64,000 bases of DNA, from contig NZ_JAZDRH010000012.1 of assembly GCF_047470865.1 (NCBI RefSeq), positions 23,415 to 87,414 on the forward strand. Direction: 5' to 3'. Shown piece after piece: positions 43,964 to 53,053 of the stretch (within the stretch, counting starts at the first letter, position 1; the number at the start of each line of letters is the position of its first letter). The notes below the pieces were generated by a model, which did no database searches, was not told the origin of the DNA, and worked only from the letters and a program-made list of their open reading frames with translations. This stretch comes from JAZDRH01 sp047470865 (GTDB lineage Bacteria > Pseudomonadota > Gammaproteobacteria > Pseudomonadales > Pseudomonadaceae). Made by a program: the position numbers and the translations under genes.

Positions 43964-44063
43964 AGTATTTCCCTGATGGCATAACCGTTTAATGAAGTGG
44001 CAGATACACGAATTGTGTTGTTTCTTGGTTAAACCATTGGCAAGGTAAAAAGCGGAAAATTAT

Positions 44064-45023
44064 TTATATTTTTTGGGCTTCTAAGTTAATCCACCATGAA
44101 AAGCGTTGGTTAATTTGGATAGGCAGGCTATCACTCAATAAGGCTAAACATTCATGGGTGTTAGTGATGGGGAAACGGCCAAAAACGCGGAGCTGTTCAA
44201 TTTGACTATCTAAACTAATATGACCTGAGAAATAACGCCGTAGCTGAGTAACCAAATCTATAAGTGGAATATTTTTCGCAATGAAAATGCCACTTAGCCA
44301 ACTAGGTTGTTGCTGTTCTTGTGATGGTTTTATCTCGACCTCTGATGCATTAAAAGTAACACTGTAACCTTGTTCAATAACATAGTTTTGTATAGCAGTT
44401 TCTAGACGTACGGCACCCGAATGAACAGTTAATTCAATAGTTGATTCTTTTTCTAATATATTAAATTCAGTGCCTAAAGCGGTGAGTTTTGCATAGTTTG
44501 TACTCACTTTAAGGGGGCGTTTGTCTTTAGCTGTTTTAATAAAAATTTCACCTGTTATAAATTCAATTAAACGGGTGTGTTGATCATATTTTAAGTTAAC
44601 TGCACTGTAGGTATTAAGCCAAAGATGCGAGCCATCACTCAGTAGATGCTGTTGTTGTTTTCCTGTAGGTGTTTTTAAGTCTGCTAGCCAGTAGCCTGTT
44701 TGTTGGCTTAATTCGGCGCGCCATAGCCAACTTATTGTCAAGCTACTACCAGTTAAGGCTACGAAACTCAGCAACACAGAGCGCCGTTTAACAAGACGCT
44801 TGTTAGCTTGAGTAAGTGTTTTATGAATTCGTAGATTGTTAGGCATGTTGTGCAATGGAGCGAATGTTTGCTGAACTTGCTCAATATAGGCCCATGCTTG
44901 TTGGTGCTCAGTATTTGTGCTGTACCATTCTTCCCATGCTTGCATATCCTTTTCAGTAATAGGCTGGTTGCGTAAAATAGCAAACCAATATGCAGCTTGC
45001 TCTAGGCTTTGATCATTTGGCAT
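44064..45023 (-). CDS. FecR-like sigma regulator, unit A
   Basis: A 319-residue inner-membrane regulator. The cytoplasmic sigma-binding part is EQAAYWFAILRNQP (about 8-21) with a following HQQAWAYIEQV. A membrane span is at about 80-97 (SVLLSFVALTGSSLTISWLW), and the periplasmic FecR domain (TPTGKQQQHLLSDGSHLWLNT and LKVSTNYAKLTALGTEFN) follows. The C-terminal segment GRFPITNTHECLALLSDSLP contacts the receptor STN domain. It lies three bases after the sigma gene and 100 bases before the receptor gene. Confidence 0.88.
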   Translation of the reverse strand: MPNDQSLEQAAYWFAILRNQPITEKDMQAWEEWYSTNTEHQQAWAYIEQVQQTFAPLHNMPNNLRIHKTLTQANKRLVKRRSVLLSFVALTGSSLTISWLWRAELSQQTGYWLADLKTPTGKQQQHLLSDGSHLWLNTYSAVNLKYDQHTRLIEFITGEIFIKTAKDKRPLKVSTNYAKLTALGTEFNILEKESTIELTVHSGAVRLETAIQNYVIEQGYSVTFNASEVEIKPSQEQQQPSWLSGIFIAKNIPLIDLVTQLRRYFSGHISLDSQIEQLRVFGRFPITNTHECLALLSDSLPIQINQRFSWWINLEAQKI

Positions 45024-45026
45024 TGA

Positions 45027-45548
45027 TTATTCCCAGCTTGTTTTTAGTTTTAAACAAGCCAACATACCTTTGGCTACATAATTACGTACGCTGCGATCAG
45101 TCACACCCAACTGAATAGCTACTTCTTTATCCGTCATTTGGCAGATCACAGCCAAAATAAAGGCGTGACTGACTTTTTCTGGAAGATCGCGCAACATAGT
45201 ATTAATGTGCTCTAGTGCATCAATGATAACGGCTTGTTCCTCAGTAGAAGGCGCATAATTAGGTTCTGCATGAGCTAAACTTTCTAGCCAAGCACGCTCA
45301 ATTTCTTGACGATGCCATTGATTAATACACAGATTTTTAGCTGTTGTTTTTAGAAACACACGCGCCTGAGCCGTATTGGAAAATAAATACTCTTTAGAGC
45401 TAGTCAGTAGACGCATAAAGGTATCTTGGGCAATATCACTTGCATCGCTATGATTGCCTAAACGGCTATTTAGCCATGCTGTTAACCATGAGTGGTTCTC
45501 ATGGTACAGTTGAGCAATGCCGTTATGTTGGGAAGATGATACTGGCAT
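45027..45548 (-). CDS. ECF sigma factor, FecI type, unit A
   Basis: A 173-residue sigma. I use ATG 45548 (MPVSSSQHNG), since the 45572 start would run through the Fur-like site at 45569-45587. Region 2 is SDASDIAQDTFMRLLTS, and region 4 is MTDKEVAIQLGVTDRSVRNY. It directs RNA polymerase to the adjacent receptor gene when FecR is signalled. Its divergent partner at 45790 has the same function in unit B, so the 242-base space between them holds two promoters and two Fur-like sites. Confidence 0.87.
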   Translation of the reverse strand: MPVSSSQHNGIAQLYHENHSWLTAWLNSRLGNHSDASDIAQDTFMRLLTSSKEYLFSNTAQARVFLKTTAKNLCINQWHRQEIERAWLESLAHAEPNYAPSTEEQAVIIDALEHINTMLRDLPEKVSHAFILAVICQMTDKEVAIQLGVTDRSVRNYVAKGMLACLKLKTSWE

Positions 45549-45568
45549 ACAGAGTGGTTCGTAAAAAC

Positions 45569-45587
45569 ACAAATGGTAAACATTATC
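45569..45587. promoter_or_regulatory. Fur-box-like site upstream of sigma unit A
   Basis: Read on the minus strand, GATAATGTTTACCATTTGT matches the Fur consensus at 13 of 19 positions; the wider CAAATG...CATTTG frame is an inverted repeat. It lies 21 bases before ATG 45548. Confidence 0.6.
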
Positions 45588-45756
45588 ATTTGTGTTTGCT
45601 AGATGTGCTTCAACTTTTTACAAGAATTTTTTTATTTTTCTGGCGGTAATTAGCATCCTTACTTGACTGATTGAGCTCAGTAAGCCTCTATTAAGTCGAG
45701 CTGAGTCTTACTTTTGAGGATGGATTAATTATAAAGCCTGTCTTGAATGATTAAAC

Positions 45757-45775
45757 AATAATAATTATCATTCAT
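45757..45775. promoter_or_regulatory. Fur-box-like site upstream of sigma unit B
   Basis: AATAATAATTATCATTCAT matches the Fur consensus at 13 of 19 positions and carries the paired NATWAT hexamers. It lies 14 bases before the sigma start at 45790. Confidence 0.6.
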
Positions 45776-45789
45776 TTTATTTTTCGTCT

Positions 45790-46305
45790 GTGACTATGTA
45801 TCCGCTTACTCATAAAACCTATTCAGATCATAGCAACTGGCTTTTACAGTGGCTTAAGCGACGTATGCCTTGTACTGTTCAGGCGCAGGACTTAATGCAG
45901 GATACTTTTGAGAAGCTTCTTAAAGCTGAAGCTAACCAAAAACTACCAGAAAGCTTTAATGAGCCACGTCATTACTTGGTCACTGTTGCTCGGCGGGTTT
46001 TGATTGATCACTTTCGCCGCAAGGATTTAGAAAAAGCCTACTTAGAGGTGTTAGCTCAACAACCAGAAGCTATTGTGATTTCTGAAGAAGAGCGTTTACA
46101 GATTTTAGATACCCTACATAGACTCGATAGTATGCTCGACGGACTGGGAACTAAAGCAAAACAAGCTTTTATTATGGTGCAATTACAAGGGCTCTCCTAT
46201 GCCGAAATTGCCAGCCAGTTGCAGGTGTCTATAAGCTCTGTTACTAAATATATGGCCAAAGCCACAGCGCATTGCCTTGTGTTCGCCTTGGAAAATCAAG
46301 ATTGA
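45790..46305 (+). CDS. ECF sigma factor, FecI type, unit B
   Basis: A 171-residue sigma. Region 2 contains AQDLMQDTFEKLLKAE and region 4 GLSYAEIASQLQVSISSVTKYM. It is divergent from unit A's sigma and is similar but not identical. The stop TGA overlaps the TTG start of FecR (TTGA), showing coupling. A GTG start at 45790 (translated as Met) or the next ATG at 45796 are both possible; no strong ribosome binding site distinguishes them. It would drive transcription of the receptor at 47328. Confidence 0.86.
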   Translation: MTMYPLTHKTYSDHSNWLLQWLKRRMPCTVQAQDLMQDTFEKLLKAEANQKLPESFNEPRHYLVTVARRVLIDHFRRKDLEKAYLEVLAQQPEAIVISEEERLQILDTLHRLDSMLDGLGTKAKQAFIMVQLQGLSYAEIASQLQVSISSVTKYMAKATAHCLVFALENQD

Positions 46306-47246
46306 TTACGCCTAAGCAACATCAAGCCTTGGTTGAGGCAGCTAATTGGTATGCGCAATCACTTAATGTGCTGGATCAAGCAGCATTTGCTCAACAGTTA
46401 AGCCAATGGCGGCAGTTGGACTTAACTCATGAATGGGCGTGGCAACGTGTGGAATCCTTACAACAAGAGTTTCAACAAGTACCACAGAATATTGCAGCAC
46501 AGACACTTATTCAGAATGATCAGCAAAAGGGGGTAACGCGCCGACAAACAGTCTTAGGTTTGTTTTTGCTAGCAGGTGCTAGCAGCATAGCTTGGCGAGG
46601 TTATCAACAATTACCCTACTATTTGGCAGAGCATAGAACAGCTAAAGGTGAGCAGAAAAAAATTAACTTGCCTGATGGCAGTCAGTTATTTGTCAATACA
46701 GATACGGCAGTGAATACTGACTACACAAATGAAAAACGCCAAGTGTATTTATTGAAAGGTGAAATTTATATCCAAACGGCAAAAGATCCACGCCCATTTT
46801 ATGTGGTGAATCAGTTTGGGCAAATGCAAGCCTTAGGCACGCAGTTTAGTGTTCGCCAGCGTGAAAATGAAAATGTCTTGAGTGTGCAACAAAGTGCAGT
46901 GCGTGTCACTTTGGCGGACAGTCAAGAACAGTTGCTGGTGGAGGAGGGCACGACGCTTTACTTTGATCAGCAAAGACATCGCCAAAAACCTATTAAAGCG
47001 GTGGCTAATTCTTGGATTTATGGAACTCTAGCTATAGATGACTGGCCGTTAGCTAAGTTGTTAGGGCAGCTAGAACGTTACCATTCTATTTTTATTAACT
47101 TAGATCCAGAGGCGGGAAAGTTACGCTTATCTGGCGCTTATCCTATCCTAGATTTAGATGGCACTTTAAACGCCATTGCACGTGCAGTGCTCGTTAAAAT
47201 TGAAAAAAAATTAGGCTTTATTGTGAGTATTAGTGCTACTAGTTAA
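46302..47246 (+). CDS. FecR-like sigma regulator, unit B
   Basis: A 314-residue protein if TTG 46302 is used; it overlaps the sigma stop as TTGA, like the ATGA of copy 1. An open frame reaches 46272 with another TTG but would remove the overlap logic. Motifs: VEAANWYAQSLN and HEWAWQRVESLQ (cytoplasmic), a membrane span at about 80-95 (TVLGLFLLAGASSIAWRG), and the periplasmic AKGEQKKINLPDGSQLFVNT and FGQMQALGTQFSV. It should regulate the sigma just upstream and hear the receptor downstream. Confidence 0.86.
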   Translation: MITPKQHQALVEAANWYAQSLNVLDQAAFAQQLSQWRQLDLTHEWAWQRVESLQQEFQQVPQNIAAQTLIQNDQQKGVTRRQTVLGLFLLAGASSIAWRGYQQLPYYLAEHRTAKGEQKKINLPDGSQLFVNTDTAVNTDYTNEKRQVYLLKGEIYIQTAKDPRPFYVVNQFGQMQALGTQFSVRQRENENVLSVQQSAVRVTLADSQEQLLVEEGTTLYFDQQRHRQKPIKAVANSWIYGTLAIDDWPLAKLLGQLERYHSIFINLDPEAGKLRLSGAYPILDLDGTLNAIARAVLVKIEKKLGFIVSISATS

Positions 47247-47327
47247 GAATAATTTTTATTTCGATTGCTGATTTAGTTTTCCTCATCCGTCTTTTAGTGT
47301 GAAGAATAACCAATTGATGGAATAAAA

Positions 47328-49817
47328 ATGTCTGCCACTTTATTTAAAACATCCTCTGCGCATCGGCTGAAACCTTTAAGTTATGCCGTATTAGCTTGCC
47401 TATGCTTAACGCAATTGGCATTGCCAAAATTATCTTTTGCAGCTTTGGAAGGTAATAGCCAAACAAACCAAACAGCCAGCCACTATTCCATTGCTGCTGG
47501 TAGTTTAGGTTCTGTGCTTAGCCAATTTGCTAGCCAGAATAATCTCGTTCTTTCATTTGATGCACAGTTAACACGAGGTTATAGCAGTCAGGGGTTGCAG
47601 GGGAATTATGATGTGGTAGGTGGTTTTGCACAGATAGTATCAGGCACGCCATTTAGTGTTGAATGGATTAGCGCTAATCAATACCGTTTAGTGGCAAGTT
47701 CAACAGGTGCACAGGTTAACTTGCAATCCGTTACCGTCATTGCAACTCAACAACTGGCTGAAACGACAGAAAATACAGGTTCTTACACAACGGGCTCAAT
47801 GGGTACGGCGACTAAACTGCCAATGTCTATCCGTGAAACACCTCAGTCAGTAACTGTTATTACAAAACAACGTATTGATGACCAGAATATGACGAATATT
47901 ACAGATGTGGTGCGCAGCACACCAGGTCTGTTTTTAAACAATGGTTCAGGACCAGGTCGACCTGAATTCACGGCACGTGGTTTTAGCTTAAATAACATTA
48001 TGTACGACGGCCTGCCGTCGCACTATGAAGGTTGGGTTATTAGCTCGCAAGCGAATATGGCCATGTTTGATCGCGTTGAAGTGGTGCGTGGAGCTACGGG
48101 CTTAGTGACAGGTGCAGGCACTCCGTCAGCTGCTATTAATCTGGTGCGTAAGCGCCCCACAGTTGATCCCCAAGCGAGTATCACTGCTGATGTAGGGCGT
48201 TGGGATGACTATCGTTTAGAGTTAGATGCGTCTAGCGCATTAAATGATGAAGGTACTTTGCGTGGTCGCATGCTGAGTTCTTCACGAGATACCCGCACTT
48301 TTCGTGATGGAGAAAAGCAGAATCATGACTTGTTATACCTGATAGGCGAGGCTGATTTAACTGAACAAACAACGCTAACATTGGGTTTTTCAAAGCAAAA
48401 AGATAAAACCAATTTCTTCTGGGGTGGTTTGCCATTAACTGCAGATGGCAAGCACATGGACTTGTCTCGTTCGACAAACCCAGCGAATGATTGGGAACGT
48501 AAAAAACAAGATCTAACAACCTTATTTGGTGAGATTGAGCATCGCTTTGATAATGACTGGCATCTGCGCTTTGCAGCAACTAAATCATGGCAAGATGGGC
48601 TATTTAGAGGAACCTATATTGCCCGTAATGCCACGCACGATTTAAACCATAGTCTTTATCAATCTAAACACTGGGAAAAACAATCGGCCTTAGATGCTTA
48701 TTTGTCTGGCCCATTTAATGTCTTTGGGCGAGAGCACGAACTGGTAGTGGGTAGCAGCTGGCGAAGAAATGATATGACCACCTATAACTATAAAAATCTA
48801 GGTAGCATGCCTATCTCTAGCCATATTGATTTTGCTAACTGGAGCGGCAAAGACGTGCCTAAACCGAGTTTTGAACGTACAGGAAAGGCGCGGAAAATCA
48901 CCACTCAAGAAGGCCTGTATTTAACCTCGCGCTTTAGTTTAGCTGACTCATTAAAGCTGATTGTGGGCGGACGTTTAGATTGGTATGAAGTAGAGAGTAG
49001 CAACTCGCTTTCTTGGACCAATAATGGCGATAACTTTAAAGTAACGCGTAACCTAACGCGTTATGCTGGGCTAATTTACGATGTAGATAATCATCACTCT
49101 GTTTATGCAAGCTATACCGATATCTTTATGCCACAAGCTAATAAAGATACAGCTGGTAAATTACTTGATCCTATGACAGGTGAAAACTATGAAATAGGCA
49201 TCAAAGGTGAATATTACGATGGTGCTTTAAACACCAGCTTGGCAGTCTTTAGAATTAACCAAAAAGACCGTGCTAAAGCTATTTTAGATCAAAGACAATG
49301 TCCAAGCTTTCCTGCTGAATCTTGCTATGAGGCGGCTGGGTTAGTGCGCAGTGAAGGCTTTGAATTGGAAATACAAGGTGCTCTAACTGAGGCTTGGCAG
49401 GTGGGGGCAGGCTACACCTATACCAAGGCTAAATATATAAAAGATGCAAATTTGGCCAGAGAAGGTAAACCCTTTGACAGCAGTTCGCCAACAAAACTAT
49501 TTAAGCTCACCACCACCTATAACCTGCCTGGGCAGTATGCTAAATGGCGTGTGGGAGCCAATCTTTATTGGCAGAATCAAATCTACAATGACGCCAGCCA
49601 TGATGGAATCAGTTACCGAGTTAAGCAAGGTGCCTATGCAATTACGGATTTCATGGTGGGCTATGCAGCTAGTGAACAGTTAGATTTCCAACTTAATATG
49701 AGCAATATTTTTGATAAGAAATACTACCAAGCCCTAGCAAGTGATGTGCGCTGGGGATCAAGTGATAACTACGGTGAGCCAAGAAATTATCATCTGACGA
49801 TGCGATACAAGTTTTAG
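47328..49817 (+). CDS. TonB-dependent siderophore receptor with signalling domain, unit B
   Basis: An 829-residue receptor. A long signal peptide (about 1-38) is followed by an STN signalling domain (about 50-120, IAAGSLGSVLSQFASQN), a plug with IRETPQSVTVITKQRIDDQN and DRVEVVRGATGLVTGAGTPS, and a beta-barrel ending NYHLTMRYKF. The terminal aromatic F is the outer-membrane signal. It is the third gene of unit B and lies opposite to unit A. Its plug differs from unit A's, so the two receptors probably take different siderophores. A terminator follows. Confidence 0.92.
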   Translation: MSATLFKTSSAHRLKPLSYAVLACLCLTQLALPKLSFAALEGNSQTNQTASHYSIAAGSLGSVLSQFASQNNLVLSFDAQLTRGYSSQGLQGNYDVVGGFAQIVSGTPFSVEWISANQYRLVASSTGAQVNLQSVTVIATQQLAETTENTGSYTTGSMGTATKLPMSIRETPQSVTVITKQRIDDQNMTNITDVVRSTPGLFLNNGSGPGRPEFTARGFSLNNIMYDGLPSHYEGWVISSQANMAMFDRVEVVRGATGLVTGAGTPSAAINLVRKRPTVDPQASITADVGRWDDYRLELDASSALNDEGTLRGRMLSSSRDTRTFRDGEKQNHDLLYLIGEADLTEQTTLTLGFSKQKDKTNFFWGGLPLTADGKHMDLSRSTNPANDWERKKQDLTTLFGEIEHRFDNDWHLRFAATKSWQDGLFRGTYIARNATHDLNHSLYQSKHWEKQSALDAYLSGPFNVFGREHELVVGSSWRRNDMTTYNYKNLGSMPISSHIDFANWSGKDVPKPSFERTGKARKITTQEGLYLTSRFSLADSLKLIVGGRLDWYEVESSNSLSWTNNGDNFKVTRNLTRYAGLIYDVDNHHSVYASYTDIFMPQANKDTAGKLLDPMTGENYEIGIKGEYYDGALNTSLAVFRINQKDRAKAILDQRQCPSFPAESCYEAAGLVRSEGFELEIQGALTEAWQVGAGYTYTKAKYIKDANLAREGKPFDSSSPTKLFKLTTTYNLPGQYAKWRVGANLYWQNQIYNDASHDGISYRVKQGAYAITDFMVGYAASEQLDFQLNMSNIFDKKYYQALASDVRWGSSDNYGEPRNYHLTMRYKF

Positions 49818-49833
49818 GTGGTGAGTAATATAG

Positions 49834-49859
49834 CGCCCGATAAATAATCGGGCGTTTTT
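49834..49859 (+). terminator. Terminator of receptor unit B
   Basis: CGCCCGAT and ATCGGGCG form an eight-base GC-rich stem with a five-base loop and a TTTTT tail, 17 bases after the receptor stop. Confidence 0.85.
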
Positions 49860-49901
49860 GTATTTGTCGCAGCAAAACTAAAAAGGGTTATACCAAGGCA
49901 T

Positions 49902-49937
49902 AAAAAAAGCCCTGATAAACGAAGTTATCAGGGCTTT
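49902..49937 (-). terminator. Terminator of the second initiator tRNA
   Basis: On the minus strand AAAGCCCTGATAA and TTATCAGGGCTTT pair as a 13-base stem with a six-base loop, followed by TTTT. It lies seven bases beyond the CCA end. Confidence 0.85.
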
Positions 49938-49943
49938 GGAAAT

Positions 49944-50020
<77 letters not shown>

Positions 50021-50144
50021 GCGCCCATTATAGGGATATTGCGATGAAGGTCAAATCTTTTCTGCAGTATTTCTAAAAAAAGATTAAAAAATAAAATATT
50101 ACTGGTAGAATAACCAGTGTTTATTGCTTTTTAAGGCGTTGCTA

Positions 50145-51218
50145 TTGTCTGCTCGCAAAATCATACATATTGATGCTGATTGCTTTTATGCTGCTGTGGA
50201 AGTACGTGATGACCCACGCTTGGCAGGGCAACCAGTGGCTGTTGGTGGAAAAGCAGATCGCCGAGGCGTTATTGCTACCTGTAATTATGAAGCGCGTAGC
50301 TGGGGTGTTCACTCAGCCATGTCAACAGCGCAAGCACAGAAGCTTTGTCCCGATTTAATTATTATCCCCCCACGTTTTGACGTGTATAAACAAGCCTCTG
50401 CCAAAATGCATGAGATTTATGCCGCTTATACAGACTGTATTGAACCTCTTTCATTAGATGAAGCTTACCTTGATGTTTCTGCATCAAAATGCTGCAAGGG
50501 GAGTGCTACATTAATGGCACAAGAAATTCGTCAGCGTATTTGGCAAGAGCTTAATTTAACCGTCTCAGCTGGCGTTGCACCTAATAAATTTCTGGCGAAA
50601 ATTGCGTCTGATTGGCGTAAGCCTAATGGTTTGTTTGTGCTCACACCCGATCAAATAAATGATTTTGTTTTAGCCTTGCCCGTAAAAAAACTACATGGTG
50701 TAGGCAAGGTTACAGCGGGAAAATTAGAGCGTTTAGGGATAAAAAGCTGTGCTGATTTACGTGAGCAGTCGCTACTCTTTTTGGTGCGTCATTTCGGGAG
50801 TTTTGGTGAGCGTTTACATCAGCTTTCGTTAGGTATAGATAACAGACCTGTAGAGTCCAATAGCCGAAGGCAAACGGTAAGTGTTGAGCATACCTACGAT
50901 AAAGATTTGCCCGATCTAGAAAGCTGTCTTGCGCAACTGCCTCTTTTACTCAGTGAACTAAATAAGCGATATACGCGCTTAGATAGAAGTTATAGAGCTG
51001 AAAAGCCAGTGGTAAAAGTTAAGTTTAGTGATTTTACACAAACCACTATGGAGCAAGCAGGAGCTTCCATTACATTAGCAAGCTATACAACCTTATTGAC
51101 GCAAGCTTATCAACGAGCAAATAAACCTGTGCGCTTATTAGGTGTAGGCGTGCGCCTGCAAGATTTATTATTAAATAAGCAGCTGGATTTATTTGAAGAT
51201 AATAAAGGCGGCATTTAA
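50145..51218 (+). CDS. dinB: DNA polymerase IV
   Basis: A 357-residue Y-family polymerase. The start TTG 50145 gives MSARKIIHIDADCFYAA, the normal DinB beginning; the frame is open to 50124. Catalytic acidic residues are D in HIDADCF and the DE pair in EPLSLDEAYLDVS. Finger/palm motifs YEARSWGVHSAM and AGVAPNKFLAKIASDWRKP follow, and the C-terminus QLDLF is the sliding-clamp binding motif. It synthesises past damaged bases and copies DNA with errors. A LexA box is not clear upstream. Confidence 0.95.
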   Translation: MSARKIIHIDADCFYAAVEVRDDPRLAGQPVAVGGKADRRGVIATCNYEARSWGVHSAMSTAQAQKLCPDLIIIPPRFDVYKQASAKMHEIYAAYTDCIEPLSLDEAYLDVSASKCCKGSATLMAQEIRQRIWQELNLTVSAGVAPNKFLAKIASDWRKPNGLFVLTPDQINDFVLALPVKKLHGVGKVTAGKLERLGIKSCADLREQSLLFLVRHFGSFGERLHQLSLGIDNRPVESNSRRQTVSVEHTYDKDLPDLESCLAQLPLLLSELNKRYTRLDRSYRAEKPVVKVKFSDFTQTTMEQAGASITLASYTTLLTQAYQRANKPVRLLGVGVRLQDLLLNKQLDLFEDNKGGI

Positions 51219-51237
51219 ATACCGCCTTAATCTACAG

Positions 51238-51459
51238 TTACAAACGCTTAATAGTTAATACTTCATCTTTGTTCACAGAGGCTTCTTTACCATCTTGTTG
51301 TTCATACTCATAGAAGCCTGTTTTTTTGTTGTATTCAGGTTGGTCTACTGTCTGAATTTCACGACCATCATTTAGGGTGATGATCGAAGGTGAAGAGCAG
51401 CCTGCCAATAAGCTAAGACTTGATGCAATCAGGGCTGCGGCTAGTAGAGGCTTTGTCAT
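51238..51459 (-). CDS. YgdI/YgdR-type small lipoprotein
   Basis: A 73-residue lipoprotein. ATG 51459 (GGAG upstream) gives a signal ending in the lipobox LLAGC; the 51489 start would add an odd N-terminus. The SH3-like YgdI/YgdR domain is visible in SIITLNDGREIQTVDQPEYN followed by GFYEYEQQDGKEASVNKDEV. Such proteins sit in the inner leaflet of the outer membrane; function is unknown. The gene lies convergent to dinB. Confidence 0.82.
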   Translation of the reverse strand: MTKPLLAAALIASSLSLLAGCSSPSIITLNDGREIQTVDQPEYNKKTGFYEYEQQDGKEASVNKDEVLTIKRL

Positions 51460-51519
51460 GTTTGAACTCCATCGTTGAGTAGAAATCACAGCGTTTCAGG
51501 GCAAAAGAATAAAAAATAC

Positions 51520-52281
51520 TTAAAAGAAGTGAAACAACTTTTGCCCTGCCAAACTTAAGCTTACAACCAAAAGCATGATGGAAAATATGCGTTGTAGCAT
51601 TATTCCACCAATATGTAATGCTAGTTTGTTACCTAACAATACGCCAATAGCACCACCAATACCTAAAAATATCAATAAATTAAATGAAGGTTCTGCATGT
51701 GTGAGGTACATCATAAAACCGCTGCCAGACACGATAGCAATAATAGCCATTGAGGTAGCTGTAGCGCTAAGCATAGTTAATGGGCTAAACCATAGCAGCG
51801 CTGGAACAATCAAAAAGCCACCACCAACCCCCATCAAGCCTGATAAAACACCAACAAAAAAACCAATAATCAGTAAAATAACTTTACGCATTGGTTTAGG
51901 CTCGGTAGGAGTAGCTAAGGTCGCATTACGCCACATACGCCATGCAGACCACAGCACTAACAAGCAAAAACCTAAAACCAGCCAAAATTCACTAATATAT
52001 TGCCCTATATATTGCCCAACAGCTGTTCCTGGTAAACCGCTGCTGGCAATTAAGAGGACTGCCGTCCAGTTGACATAACCTGCCTTCCAGCGTGAAAGCG
52101 TACCAATGAGTGCGGATAAACCAACAGCGCCAAGGCTTACACCTATCGCATCTCGTAAAGGTAAATGTAGGCTAAGTAATAATGGTAGGCCTACTAAAGA
52201 GCCACCAGCACCTGTTAGCCCGAGTAACAAACCAAGAATACTGCCTATAGCTAAGGATTCAAGAACAAGAATAATATCCAT
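51520..52281 (-). CDS. TauE/SafE-family sulfite/anion exporter
   Basis: A 253-residue integral membrane protein with eight predicted spans (for example VLESLAIGSILGLLLGLTGA and AIGVSLGAVGLSALIGTLS). The family motif GLTGAGGSLVGLPLLLS near residue 21 and its repeat GVGGGFLIVPALLW near 150 are the paired half-repeats. These permeases export sulfite or organosulfonates. It lies in the vicinity of a CsoR-family regulator on the same strand, which in other bacteria controls persulfide export; that link is an inference. Confidence 0.86.
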   Translation of the reverse strand: MDIILVLESLAIGSILGLLLGLTGAGGSLVGLPLLLSLHLPLRDAIGVSLGAVGLSALIGTLSRWKAGYVNWTAVLLIASSGLPGTAVGQYIGQYISEFWLVLGFCLLVLWSAWRMWRNATLATPTEPKPMRKVILLIIGFFVGVLSGLMGVGGGFLIVPALLWFSPLTMLSATATSMAIIAIVSGSGFMMYLTHAEPSFNLLIFLGIGGAIGVLLGNKLALHIGGIMLQRIFSIMLLVVSLSLAGQKLFHFF

Positions 52282-52376
52282 AAAATGCAGGAACTATTGT
52301 AAAAATAAGAATAATTAGCTAGCCTACAAACTAATTCAGTAGAGATAAAGTGGCAGTTACTAAAGAGCGAAATAGC

Positions 52377-52736
52377 ATGGGTTTTGAAAAATTAAGTTTA
52401 CAAGCCATTGACGCTGATATTGCTGCGTATTTGCCTAAATGGCAGCCAGAAGAGCAGGATAAGGTTGATCTATTGCTCACCTTATCTATTGCCTTTAGCG
52501 AGCCCAACCAAGGCATTAATTATTTTTATGTACGCGTAGCCACACCTAAAGTATTGCTGGAAAAACCAGCGTTTTTATTGACCAGTCGTGCCACCTTGTT
52601 AATTGGTTACTATGACTATAAACAGCTAGAAAATGAGATAAAAGACATCATAGCGCGTTGTGATAAGGGCCATTATCAACACAGTTGTGACGCATTAAGT
52701 CAGTATTTTGATTGGGAATATAGCAATTACGCATAA
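52377..52736 (+). CDS. Imm8-like immunity protein, orphan
   Basis: A 119-residue protein. ATG 52377 has GAGCG nine bases upstream; the GTG at 52350 is an alternative. The pattern matches Imm8 immunity proteins: an N-terminal PEEQDKVDLLLTLSIAF, TPKVLLEK in the middle, and a C-terminal YYDYKQLENEIKDII followed by ALSQYFDWEYSNY. Imm8 proteins neutralise a toxin of a contact or type VI polymorphic toxin. No toxin gene is in the neighbourhood, so it is an orphan. Confidence 0.68.
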   Translation: MGFEKLSLQAIDADIAAYLPKWQPEEQDKVDLLLTLSIAFSEPNQGINYFYVRVATPKVLLEKPAFLLTSRATLLIGYYDYKQLENEIKDIIARCDKGHYQHSCDALSQYFDWEYSNYA

Positions 52737-52742
52737 GCTGGT

Positions 52743-53009
52743 TTAGGTATATTTGGTGAATATCTTGCGCACTTCTTGTAGGGTTTGCGCTTTATCTTCA
52801 CTGCTATTGAGTACCGTTTCTTCTAATAAGCATGCCAGCATTTCTTGATAGGCTTTATCTAGGGCGCGGCGTGCAGCGCTGAATTGTTGCGCAATCAGTT
52901 CGCACTCAGCTTCGCGTTGAATCATGGCTTGGATACCACGAATTTGCCCCTCCACACGCGCTAGGCGTTTGAGTAAAGGTTCATGTTTGCTAGTGATTTT
53001 CTCAGTCAT
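52743..53009 (-). CDS. CsoR/FrmR-family (DUF156) repressor
   Basis: An 88-residue all-helical repressor. LLKRLARVEGQIRGIQAMIQ is the family's first helix, with C36 in EAECELIAQQ as the first thiol ligand. The second site (aligned to the His of CsoR and FrmR) reads ACLL, so the usual His is missing while C60 lies one residue earlier. This suggests a thiol/persulfide or metal sensor with altered ligands. It is on the same strand as tauE/safE, separated by the Imm8 gene on the other strand. Confidence 0.78.
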   Translation of the reverse strand: MTEKITSKHEPLLKRLARVEGQIRGIQAMIQREAECELIAQQFSAARRALDKAYQEMLACLLEETVLNSSEDKAQTLQEVRKIFTKYT

Positions 53010-53053
53010 AGTGATTCAATGTTATGCTTAAATAGATTGAGTAAGGAGTTACT

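Noticed and set aside
51575..52078. 167-codon plus-strand frame opposite the TauE/SafE gene
   Set aside because: Rich in Pro, Lys and Ile from antisense of membrane helices; no family pattern.
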